A stretch of 64,000 nt of DNA. Source: DATBQN01 sp963755825. GTDB taxonomy: Bacteria; Acidobacteriota; Thermoanaerobaculia; Multivoradales; UBA5704. Location of the stretch: positions 2,480,001 through 2,544,000 of the forward strand of contig CAVWLA010000003.1 in NCBI GenBank assembly GCA_963755825.1, in the 5' to 3' direction. The translations under genes and the position numbers were made by a program. The notes beneath the pieces are model-generated. The model saw only the letters and a list, made by a program, of their open reading frames with translations. It did no database searches and was not told where the DNA came from. This document shows positions 35,501-46,926 of the stretch, one piece after another (within the stretch, counting starts at the first letter, position 1; every line of letters begins with the position of its first letter).

Positions 35501-36137
35501 CATCGAGATTGGAGACGAGGAGCTGCCGGTGGACGCTGTCGAAAGCGATGTTCCCCAGCCCCGGCCCGCTGTTGGGGAGCTTCGCATAGTCGCAGATCGC
35601 TCCCGTCTGGCCGTCGATCCGGTAGACGCCGCCGGCCTTCAGGTCGCCGTACATTCCGGCCGCAAAGGGCGCCGTCGCCGCGGTCGGGTCGAGGAAGAGA
35701 CCGTACACGGATGAGGCGGCGACGAAGATGTTCGGCGGACTGGCATCGTCGAGCGTCACGCCGAAGACCTGGCCGAGCGCCTTGGCGGTCCACTGCGAGT
35801 ACTCGGGAGCCGCCCAGTTGACGCCGAGCGGGATGTTCTGGCCGACCGGGTTGCGGACGTCGACGAAGGCGACCACCGGGCCGGCGGTGTTGATCGTCGT
35901 CGGGGAACCGAGGGACGGGTTGATGAAGTCGGAGAAGCATGTGATGACCGCCTCCCCCTGCGCCAGCGGCACGAACTGGGCCGCCGCCGGCGCGGCGTCG
36001 AGAGCCAGCCCGGCGAGGATCAGCACGGCGAGCACGGCCAAGCCGAGACATCTCCGGCGATCTCGCCGCGGCGCGGGACGCTCGCGCTCGACGGCATTCT
36101 CAGTCCGGACAAGGGTCGATCGATCGGCCGATCGCAT
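32553..36137 (-). CDS. Giant secreted protein with beta-propeller-like head, paired Ig-like modules and two C-terminal WWVFYG repeats
   Basis: The 1194-residue protein has a basic N-terminus and a signal peptide (to about residue 55, APAAAQF). The first 500 residues resemble a propeller-like or PQQ-like region (LPNSGPGLGNIAFDSVHRQLL, VSSISFSPTKNRMLLGERG). Then come two cysteine-containing Ig-like modules with SYTWTFSLQNLSGQMVSHLY and NYSFNLQNLSATMMTHFIV. A further beta region is followed by two roughly 100-residue repeats, each with LCLAG-x-RF, NVELVVKV, WWVFYG and ending GDTSAF/GDTTAF. The last module is widespread in exported proteins of Acidobacteriota as I recall. GGAGG precedes ATG 36137. 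Function unknown; surface-exposed or released. Confidence 0.85.
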   Translation of the reverse strand: MRSADRSTLVRTENAVERERPAPRRDRRRCLGLAVLAVLILAGLALDAAPAAAQFVPLAQGEAVITCFSDFINPSLGSPTTINTAGPVVAFVDVRNPVGQNIPLGVNWAAPEYSQWTAKALGQVFGVTLDDASPPNIFVAASSVYGLFLDPTAATAPFAAGMYGDLKAGGVYRIDGQTGAICDYAKLPNSGPGLGNIAFDSVHRQLLVSNLDDGLVYRLPYTAGACTASPTAPQVAPIDTFDHGVQGRTSPAAPAGLAALADDGLPLDPTNPSAQTGFTPFGRRVWGLQVHAGRLYYSLWNTDQGRLVPNAHNEIWSVAMTGSGAFDASDVRLERSLPYLATTTYSNPVSSISFSPTKNRMLLGERGRIGDYGLTLQGGARDAHYSRVLEYDLSAASSATNPKVFYIGDDLKSTSYPHANSAGGVDYGYSFAGGTTCDDSVWSTGDALHYYGDFNGLDNDLIYGLQGSPQSGNTPNSPYTATSVHASSYYIRLNSGSAPKTKIGDVVVNRQSCLPPPPCLSALNSQLICETDAAGHPTGSYTWTFSLQNLSGQMVSHLYIYPNQAGITVTPSHTVFNPPVGTVPRSVTVHIAGGTAGQTLTFQFAMFTAEIKQCCGAEVSVTLPDCSCAQLLQNVYPSCFPHLPPPYNYSFNLQNLSATMMTHFIVVTPVQSDLVTPVPTTSLTVTPDTFNVSLNQGAQSGLETIAISGPNATPGAQVCFLVNVHDASFNNCCSLPKCFTLPVCRFFPVDWGSLGTAVLDEDAHHLVVGRIGASGTDGTAAPAGQASAVDTAWAPFPPPPAGAFLHLSADATADGASSQALGGVKLTAVAAGVAVSSDLAGSAQRTVAVFDGNRQVASASMGQGAVTTASGWPSGAAALVLPTGGGTNDFAFDLSAGEELGWTLPDGTAAVGDRLRVSAAAPAPSLDALSRFAIQAARIPTISLTDGSAQPLVSASCTPAADRLCLAGDRFAVQVAWTDFTGNSGTGQARTLTADTGLFSFFSPDNVELVVKVIDGSAVNGRWWVFYGALSDVAYTITVTDTRTGLLRVYDNPAGTFASAGDTSAFPAAAGAAAAPAASPSAAAAGCAADALCLAGARFQVRVAWVDPQGGHGSGTAIPLSDGSGAFWFFDAANVELVVKVVDGRPVDGKWWVFYGSLSNVAYTITVTDTTSGAVRTYVNPAGHFGSAGDTTAF

Positions 36138-36312
36138 AGCAGACCTCCGCAGGCACATGGCGCTCGACCCTGGAGCGGGGGAGCCCGAGTTGTCTAGATC
36201 TCGATGGACCGACTTTCGTTTAGTGTCAAAGAACAGTCAGATGAGGGCCACGCCATCTTGCCAGGCGGCGATGCGTATAATCCGACCCGCTCGAAACCCT
36301 GCGGAGAGACGA

Positions 36313-37731
36313 ATGACGAGAATCGCCCCGGCCGTCCTGTCCCTCGCCCTGTTCGCTGCTTCCACCGCGGCCGCGCCGGCGGCGTCTGCTGCATCGGCCG
36401 CCACGCCGCGCACCATGCGGCTCGACTACTACCACACCGGAAACGCCACCGAAGAACGCTTCAGCCGCGACCGCGTCGTCGTCGAGCCGCTCCCCTGGCC
36501 GGGGAACCCGGCGCGGCCGCTCGACGACACCAACCTCGGCAAATACTTCTTCGAGGTGATCGACCGCCAGACCCGGCAGGTCGTCTACTCGCGCGGCTTC
36601 GCCTCTATCTTCGGCGAGTGGCAGGAGACCGACGAGGCGAAGGAGGCGTTCCGCACCTTCTCCGAGTCGGTGCGCTTCCCGGCGCCGGAGCGGCCGGTGC
36701 AGATCGTGCTCAAGGAGCGCGACGCGCAGAACGACTTCCGCGAGGTGTGGTCGACGGTGATCGATCCGCACGACCCCACAGTCGATCCCTCCGTGCCGCC
36801 CGCTCCGGCGCCGCTCCTGGCGCTGCAGAAGAGCGGCGATCCGGCCGGCAAGGTCGACTTCCTGATCCTGGGCGACGGCTACAGCCGCGACGAGCTGCCG
36901 AAGTTCGAGCACGACGCGCGGCGTCTGGTCGACATCCTCTTCGCGCACTCGCCGTTCAAGGAGCACCGCGCCGACTTCAACGTCTGGGGGCTCTGCCCGC
37001 CGGCGGCGGAGTCGGGGATCTCCCGCCCGTCGACCGGCGTCCACCGGCGCAACCCCGTCGGCTCGACCTACGACGCCTTCGGCTCCGAGCGCTACGTGCT
37101 CACCTTCGACAACCACGCCTTCCGCGACATCGCGCAGTTCGCGCCCTACGAGTTCGTCGAGATCCTCGTCAACGGCAACACCTACGGCGGCGGCGGCATC
37201 TTCAACCTCTACAGCACCGTCGCCGCCGACAGCGAGTGGGCGCCCTACGTCTTCGTCCACGAGTTCGGCCACCACTTCGCCGGCCTCGCCGACGAGTACT
37301 ACACCTCCGACGTCCCCACCGAGGGGAAGGCCGTCGAGCCCTGGGAGACCAATGCGACGACCGACCCCGAGCACCTCAAGTGGGCCGACCTGGTGACGCC
37401 GGGGACCGCTCTCCCGACGCCGTGGAAGAAGGACGAGTTCGAGGCCTATCAGAAGGACGTGCAGGCGCGGCGGCGGCAGATCCGCAAGGACCGGAAGCCG
37501 GAGTCGGTGATGGACGCGCTCTTCCGCGAGGAGCGCGGCCACGACAGCGAGCTCCTCGACCGCGGTCCCAACGCCGGCAAGGTCGGCGCCTTCGAGGGCG
37601 CCGACTACCATGCCAAGGGCTATTTCCGGCCGCAGTCCGACTGCATCATGTTCACCCGCGACGAGGTGCCCTTCTGCGCCGTCTGCCAGCGCACCATCGA
37701 GCGGGTGATCGGCCTCTACACGGCGAGGTAG
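36313..37731 (+). CDS. Secreted M64-family metallopeptidase (IgA peptidase M64 type)
   Basis: The 472-residue protein has a signal peptide (about 1-28) and a first beta-rich domain (LDYYHTGNATEERF to about residue 165) followed by the M64 catalytic domain. The zinc site is HEFGHHFAGLADEYY starting at H316, an HExxHxxxGxxDE pattern; upstream blocks VDFLILGDGYSRDEL and NVWGLCPPAAESGISRP are typical of the family. Late cysteines (SDCIMFTRDEVPFCAVC) probably form a disulfide. It should act on proteins outside the cytoplasm. A TATAAT at 36276-36281 lies 32 bases before the ATG, but no good -35 is visible. GGAGAG is the ribosome site. Confidence 0.9.
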   Translation: MTRIAPAVLSLALFAASTAAAPAASAASAATPRTMRLDYYHTGNATEERFSRDRVVVEPLPWPGNPARPLDDTNLGKYFFEVIDRQTRQVVYSRGFASIFGEWQETDEAKEAFRTFSESVRFPAPERPVQIVLKERDAQNDFREVWSTVIDPHDPTVDPSVPPAPAPLLALQKSGDPAGKVDFLILGDGYSRDELPKFEHDARRLVDILFAHSPFKEHRADFNVWGLCPPAAESGISRPSTGVHRRNPVGSTYDAFGSERYVLTFDNHAFRDIAQFAPYEFVEILVNGNTYGGGGIFNLYSTVAADSEWAPYVFVHEFGHHFAGLADEYYTSDVPTEGKAVEPWETNATTDPEHLKWADLVTPGTALPTPWKKDEFEAYQKDVQARRRQIRKDRKPESVMDALFREERGHDSELLDRGPNAGKVGAFEGADYHAKGYFRPQSDCIMFTRDEVPFCAVCQRTIERVIGLYTAR

Positions 37732-37777
37732 CGGCGGCGGGCGGCGGCTGGTCAGACGACAGCGTCAGCCGACAGCG

Positions 37778-39094
37778 TCAGACGAAGCGCATCATGTGGG
37801 CGGCGAGGGTGAGCGGCCCCTGCACGCGGATCTTGCTCTGGCCGAAGGCGGCGACCGGGTTGAGCTCGCGGCCGGCGATGGCGAAGAGCACCTCGCGCGG
37901 CATGGTGAGGGTGCAGTCGGCGGGGCGGTCCTCGGCGAGCACCCGCGGCTCGCGCCGGAGGTCGACCCAGAAGACCGCCGGAGCGGCGAGCCCGGCCGCC
38001 TCGCCGTCCTCGATGACGAAGCGGACCGAGGCGTTCGCCCTGGCGACCTCCGCCGTGCGCAGGACGAGCTCGGCGGGGAGCCGGCGGAGGAAGAAGTCGG
38101 CGAGATCGCCGGGGCGGCCGGCGGCGGCCTCGGCGGCACCGTGTGCGGGTGCCGGCTGCGAAACGGGCTCGGCGCTCGACGCGGCGGCGCTCTCGGCGGC
38201 GGGCGCGGGACCCTTCGTGGCAACCGGCTCCGGCGGCAGGTAGGGCGACGGCCGGTCGTTCCAGTCGGCGCCGACCGTCGCGTAGTCGAGGCGCTCCAGG
38301 AGCGCGTTCATCGCCGCCAATGCCGGCTGGATGCGTGGGTAGGGGATCGTCGAGCCCTTGCCGATCGAGCTGCGGTCGATGGTCTTGGTGTACTTGATGA
38401 AGAGATCGCCGCCCCCCTCGTCGTGCGGCGTGCTGAGAGCGCGCTCGACGACCTGCGGCTCCCAGCCCACCTCGAGGAACTCGAAGAGCGGCCGCAGGGT
38501 CCTCTCCGGTTCCAATACGACGTCCTCGTAGCGGATGCGGAAGGTGGCCGCCGGGTGCGCCGCCTCGAAGTCGAGGATCTTCGCGGTGTAGTCGCACCAG
38601 GCGTCGATCATCGCCGCCACCAGGTTGCCGGGGCTCTTCGCGGCATAGGGGGCGAGCTCGATCATGAATCCCTGCTGGCTCGCCGAGAGCATCGACTTCA
38701 CGGTGTCCAGGCAGTTGCGGTAGAGGCAGATGTAGCGGGCGCGCGGAAAGGTCTTGACCAGGCTGGGCAGGTACTCGACGTTGCGCGGCGACTTGTCGCA
38801 CCAGACGTCTTTGCCCTTCGACCGCGCGTAGGCCTCCATGATGCCGCCCGCCAGGCGGCGGATCTCGTCGCCCAGCCGCTCCTCGCCGGCGCGGCCGGGC
38901 GGCAGGCCGATGCCGATGGTGCGCGACATCACGATGTCGAGGTCGAAGCAGAGGCGGGCGAGGAAGATCTCGCCCGGGCTGGCGATCCGCGAGTGGGTGT
39001 CGAGGAGATAGCGCAGGAGAGTCGAGCCTGAGCGCGGCGCCGAGAGCACGAAGGCGGCGTCCATCGGCGGCCCGTCGAAGCTCAGGCGGTCCAT
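37778..39094 (-). CDS. Sulfotransferase fused to an SCP2-like lipid-binding domain
   Basis: The 438-residue protein has an N-terminal PAPS-dependent sulfotransferase domain: the 5'-phosphosulfate loop LSAPRSGSTLLRYLLD (residues 17-32), the 3'-phosphate region YICLYRNCLDTVKSML and the late RYEDVVLEPERTLRPLFEF. After an Ala/Pro-rich linker (about 285-330) residues 335-438 match an SCP2 sterol-carrier domain, with FVIEDGEAAG, CTLTMPREVLFAIAGREL and VQGPLTLAAHMM. The combination suggests sulfation of a lipid or sterol-like acceptor that the SCP2 domain presents. ATG 39094 has GAGGGG upstream; ATG 39064 is an alternative. Confidence 0.88.
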   Translation of the reverse strand: MDRLSFDGPPMDAAFVLSAPRSGSTLLRYLLDTHSRIASPGEIFLARLCFDLDIVMSRTIGIGLPPGRAGEERLGDEIRRLAGGIMEAYARSKGKDVWCDKSPRNVEYLPSLVKTFPRARYICLYRNCLDTVKSMLSASQQGFMIELAPYAAKSPGNLVAAMIDAWCDYTAKILDFEAAHPAATFRIRYEDVVLEPERTLRPLFEFLEVGWEPQVVERALSTPHDEGGGDLFIKYTKTIDRSSIGKGSTIPYPRIQPALAAMNALLERLDYATVGADWNDRPSPYLPPEPVATKGPAPAAESAAASSAEPVSQPAPAHGAAEAAAGRPGDLADFFLRRLPAELVLRTAEVARANASVRFVIEDGEAAGLAAPAVFWVDLRREPRVLAEDRPADCTLTMPREVLFAIAGRELNPVAAFGQSKIRVQGPLTLAAHMMRFV

Positions 39095-39194
39095 GCGGGT
39101 CCCCTCGTCGGTCGTCTCTCCGAGCTCATCGCGGCCTCCACCGTCTCGTACTTTTCGGTGCGCGCTGGCGCGCCCGCCGAGCCGTGGAGTTGGC

Positions 39195-40289
39195 TCAGGC
39201 GCTCTCGCCGGCCTCGTCGGCGCCGCGCAGGAGCTGCAGCGCGCGCCGCTTCTCGATGTTGTCGAGCCAGATGGGGACGAAGCTCATGAGGTCCTGGAGC
39301 GAACGGTCGAGCTCGTCGAGGAGCGCCTCCATGCGGGCGCTGAAGACGGCGTGCACCTGCTGGAGGTCGAGGGCGCTCTGGTCGCGCTCGTCGCCGCCCT
39401 CGCCCGCCACCGACTCGATGCCGTCGAGCGTCGCCGCGCCGGCCTGGTGGAGCTCGAAGAGGGTGCGGCAGCGCGCCGGGATCTCGGCGGCGTAGCGGTC
39501 GAGGATCTCGATCTCGTAGAAGCGCACGCCGCGCAGGGCGAGCACCTCCTTGAGCTTCGGCGCCAATCCGGCCACCAGGACGTCGAGGAGCACCAGGGTG
39601 TCCTCCCACAGCCTGCCGCGCGGCACCGCGGGCGCCTGGCGCAGGCGCTCGGCGAGCGCCCGCAGGTAGCGCTCGCGCGCCGGCTCCAGGCGCTCGAGGT
39701 AGTCCTGCAGGCGGTCGACCGAGGCGTGCAGCCACTCCGCTTCCTCGATGTCCTGCGGGAAGCGGCGGGAGAGGAAGTAGTCGGCGTCGTGGAGGCTCCG
39801 CGGATCGCTCGCCATCAGCTCGCCGAAGGTGTCCTGCAGGAAGGCGTGGAGCTGGCCGATGGTGACACAGAGGAGCTTGCGGAGGTCGCGCAGCTGGTCC
39901 GGCGCCACCGCCTCGGGGAAGCCGTCGAGCGGCCGCAGGACGTGGCGCTCGACCATGGCGAGCGACAGCTCGGCCCCCTGGCGGGCCTCCTCGAGGCGCG
40001 GGATGAGGGAGGGGACGGCGAGGCGCGGCGCGATGTCGGTGCGGATGAGATGGGAGATCTTGCGCACCTTCCCCCAGATGTCGTGCAGGCGCTCGGGCGA
40101 GCAGTGGAGGAGCGAGTAGTTGCTCTCCAGGATGCCCTGGACGAGCCGGATCGAGCCCAGGAAGGAGCGGATGCGGGGATTCTGGCCGTTCAGCCGCTCG
40201 AGCGCCCAGTCGAGCACGGTGACGCCCTCGGGGAGCGTCGCCCGGTGCTCGCCGATGCGGATGACCTGCGGAGGGAGCGTTCGCTTCAC
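39195..40289 (-). CDS. Alpha-helical protein of unknown function, about 364 aa
   Basis: I do not recognise a family. From the GTG at 40289 the protein is almost entirely helical, charged and leucine-rich with no membrane segment, signal peptide or metal motif; it has stretches likely to form coiled coils or helical bundles (for example LDRYAAEIPARCRTLFELHQ and the C-terminal MEALLDELDRSLQDLMSF). The frame is open to an ATG at 40385 but those extra residues look non-coding. Codon usage matches the rest of the window. It sits 100 bases upstream of the sulfotransferase gene on the same strand, so cotranscription is possible. Confidence 0.75.
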   Translation of the reverse strand: MKRTLPPQVIRIGEHRATLPEGVTVLDWALERLNGQNPRIRSFLGSIRLVQGILESNYSLLHCSPERLHDIWGKVRKISHLIRTDIAPRLAVPSLIPRLEEARQGAELSLAMVERHVLRPLDGFPEAVAPDQLRDLRKLLCVTIGQLHAFLQDTFGELMASDPRSLHDADYFLSRRFPQDIEEAEWLHASVDRLQDYLERLEPARERYLRALAERLRQAPAVPRGRLWEDTLVLLDVLVAGLAPKLKEVLALRGVRFYEIEILDRYAAEIPARCRTLFELHQAGAATLDGIESVAGEGGDERDQSALDLQQVHAVFSARMEALLDELDRSLQDLMSFVPIWLDNIEKRRALQLLRGADEAGESA

Positions 40290-40428
40290 GCGGCGACTCG
40301 GAGTTCCTTGACCGGTTGCTTCGGCACCGTTGCTGCGCCGCAAGCATACCGCTCCCGCCGGCCGGCGGAGGCGGCCGACCGTCATCGCCGGTTTGCATCC
40401 CTCCCCCGGCGAGGCGCGTACCTAGGAT

Positions 40429-40713
40429 GTGGACACCTCTCCCGACAGCCCTCCCGACCGCCCCTTCGCCCTGCCGGCCGTCAGCCCGGTCGGCGTCTTC
40501 GAGAGCCCGGCGGGCTTCGAGTCGACGCCGCGGCGGCGCTCCGCCGCCTGGCGCTGGCTCGCCGCGGCGCTCCTCGCCCTCGTCGCCCTGACCACCGTGC
40601 TGACCACCGTCGGCAGCCTCGGCGGCTACTGCCTGACGACCGAGCCGGGCGACGTGCGCTCGCTGCCGGCGGCGCTGGCGCGGCATCCGGCGGGCGCGGG
40701 TCACCGCCGCTAG
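40429..40713 (+). CDS. Small single-pass membrane protein, 94 aa
   Basis: A GTG-started frame with a Pro-rich N-terminus, one membrane helix (about residues 44-66, LAAALLALVALTTVLTTVGSL) and a short C-terminal tail. Third-position G/C bias is gene-like and the positive RRR before the helix predicts a cytoplasmic N-terminus. No ribosome site is clear; AGGAT precedes the start closely. No family recognised. Confidence 0.5.
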   Translation: MDTSPDSPPDRPFALPAVSPVGVFESPAGFESTPRRRSAAWRWLAAALLALVALTTVLTTVGSLGGYCLTTEPGDVRSLPAALARHPAGAGHRR

Positions 40714-40736
40714 ATCAACCGAAGAGTTTTCGCGGC

Positions 40737-41222
40737 TCAGCCGCGGCCGGCGGTGCCGGCCGCGCCCGGCTCGCCGTCCTCGTCGCCCTGCCAGGGGGCG
40801 ACGGAGAGGCTGGCGAAGCGGGCGAGCTCGACCTTGCCGGCGGGGAGGCCGCGCGGCTTGCTGACGTCGGCGCAGGTGGCGACATGGACGGCGACGCGGC
40901 CGCCGCGGCGTGCCTTGGAGTAGCGGGCGGCGAGGGCGGCGGCGAAGCGCAGGGTTTCCTTCGGCAGGCGGGGAAGGCCGTCCGGGTTGCGCACGACGAC
41001 GTGGGAGCCCGACTCGCCGGCGACGTGCAGCCAACCGTCGCGCGGCGCGCCGAGCCGGAGCGAGAGGACGTCGTTGTCTTCCGCCGTGCGGCCGACCAGC
41101 ACGGTCATGCCGTCCGGCGAGACGAAACGGCGCGCCACCGACCGACCCTGCCAGATTCCGGCATCCGGGTCGGACGGTGCGGGCGCCCGCTCTGCTCCTC
41201 GTACCAAAATAAGCCTCGGCAC
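40737..41222 (-). CDS. Stand-alone NFACT-R (DUF814) domain protein
   Basis: The 161-residue protein corresponds to the NFACT-R domain normally found at the C-terminal half of RqcH/FbpA/NEMF proteins: RRFVSPDGMTVLVGRTAEDN, DVLSLRLGAPRDGWLHVAG, SGSHVVVRNPDG and SKPRGLPAGKVELAR. NFACT-R binds RNA or assists ribosome-associated quality control. No NFACT-N or helix-hairpin-helix part is present, so it is a minimal version. GTG 41222 lies inside a hairpin and follows a small acidic/basic gene by 16 bases. Confidence 0.85.
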   Translation of the reverse strand: MPRLILVRGAERAPAPSDPDAGIWQGRSVARRFVSPDGMTVLVGRTAEDNDVLSLRLGAPRDGWLHVAGESGSHVVVRNPDGLPRLPKETLRFAAALAARYSKARRGGRVAVHVATCADVSKPRGLPAGKVELARFASLSVAPWQGDEDGEPGAAGTAGRG

Positions 41223-41239
41223 CTCGTTCGACGAGGTGC
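41219..41239 (-). other. Hairpin containing the NFACT-R start codon
   Basis: GCACCTCGT (41219-41227) pairs perfectly with 41231-41239 around a 3-base loop. On the minus-strand transcript the GTG start of the NFACT-R gene and the last codon of the upstream gene lie in opposite arms, so ribosomes finishing the upstream gene would open the stem. This suggests translational coupling. Confidence 0.6.
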
Positions 41240-41478
41240 TAGATATCCGAGTCGACGGCCTCCCCGGTGCCCTCTTCCTCGACGGTCGGGATGGCGATCT
41301 CGCGCACGGCGTCGCCCCAGTCGATCGTCGGGTCGTTCATCGGGTCATCCACCTTGGCGGTGACCGTGTTCTTCTTCTGCTCCCGCCGTTGCGCGCGGCG
41401 AGCCTGCTTCTCCACCCGCTGTTGCTGACTGGCGCGCTCGCGCGCCCGGCGGGCCATCGAGGCCTGGTTCGATGCCAT
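41239..41478 (-). CDS. Small bipolar charged protein, 79 aa
   Basis: A basic, Arg/Gln-rich first half (MARRARERASQQQRVEKQAR) is followed by an acidic second half ending EEEGTGEAVDSDI. An excellent ribosome site (GGAAGGAGGAG) precedes ATG 41478, which makes a real gene likely. The basic helix could bind nucleic acid or ribosomes, consistent with the NFACT-R gene 16 bases downstream, but no family is recognised. Confidence 0.7.
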   Translation of the reverse strand: MASNQASMARRARERASQQQRVEKQARRAQRREQKKNTVTAKVDDPMNDPTIDWGDAVREIAIPTVEEEGTGEAVDSDI

Positions 41479-41571
41479 CCGTTCTCCTCCTTCCCCCGTC
41501 TCGGTGGGCGCTCGCTGCGGCCGGCCGAATGGCGGGGTTGCGGTTGAATGGTAGCAGAGTCGCCGACACCC

Positions 41572-42392
41572 TCAGGAGATCGCCCTGCCGCGCCGACCCG
41601 CACCGCCGCTGCGCCGCCCCTCCGCCCCCCGCTCACCCCGTCCTCCGGCCCGACCCCCGGCCCGGGCCAGGTAGACGGCGTGGCGCGGGCCGCCGCCGCC
41701 CGGCCGCTGGCGCTCGGCGCGGAAGCCGGCGGCGGCGAGGCGCTTCTCGAAGGCGGCGTCGGCCTCTTCCCCCCACACCGCGAGGGTGCCGCCGGCCTTG
41801 AGCGCCCGCCGCGCCCTCTCGAGGGCGGCGGTGCCGTAGAGGGGGTCCTCCCGCTGCCGCGCCCCGCGCGGCCCTTCGTAGAGGTCGAGGACGATGGCGT
41901 CGAAGCGGGGATCGCCGGCCGTGGCTGGCGCCGCGGCCGGCGGCGCGGCGCTCCCAGCGCTCGCGGCATCCGCGACCGTCGCCGCCAGCGCCGCGGCGGC
42001 GATCACCGCCGCGACGTCGGCGACCTCGACCTTCACCCGCCGGTCGGCGAGGGCGTTGCCGTGCAGGGCGGCGAGAGGGCCGCGGCACCAGGCGACGATC
42101 GTGGGGTCGATCTCGGCGACCACCACCTGCGCGCCGCGGGGGAGGGCGTCGAGCGCGGCGCGGAGAGTGAGGCCGAGGCCGAGGCCGCCGATCAGCACGC
42201 GGGGGCGGCCGCCCTCGCGCGCCGCGATGCCGGCGCAGGCGGCGCGGGCGAGCGCCTCCTCGGTGCGGCTGGCGGCGGCGTTCATCAGCACCCGGCCGCC
42301 GATCGAGAGCACGAACTCGCGCTCGCCGCGCTGCTGCAGCTCGAGCCTCCCCTCGGCGGTCTCGCTCGCCGCGACGAGGCGCCAGGGGCGGG

Positions 42393-42396
<4 letters not shown>
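41572..42396 (-). CDS. Spermidine-synthase-like SAM-dependent enzyme
   Basis: The 274-residue protein has a small N-terminal beta domain (RLELQQRGEREFVLSIGGR) and a Rossmann domain with RVLIGGLGLGLTLRAALDAL (SAM/decarboxylated-SAM loop), VVAEIDPTIV and FDAIVLDLYEGP, as in spermidine synthase family proteins. The aspartate of the polyamine site and companion genes are not evident, so it may be a methyltransferase of the same fold. An Ala/Gly/Arg-rich tail follows. ATG 42396 overlaps the stop of the upstream prolyl oligopeptidase (ATGA), so the genes are coupled. Confidence 0.8.
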
Positions 42397-44636
<2,240 letters not shown>

Positions 44637-44666
44637 GGTCGTTCTCCAGGGCGGGTGATGGGGGCG

Positions 44667-46889
<2,223 letters not shown>

Positions 46890-46926
46890 GGATCTCTCCT
46901 CGAAGGGTTTCGGCGCACGGGCGGGA

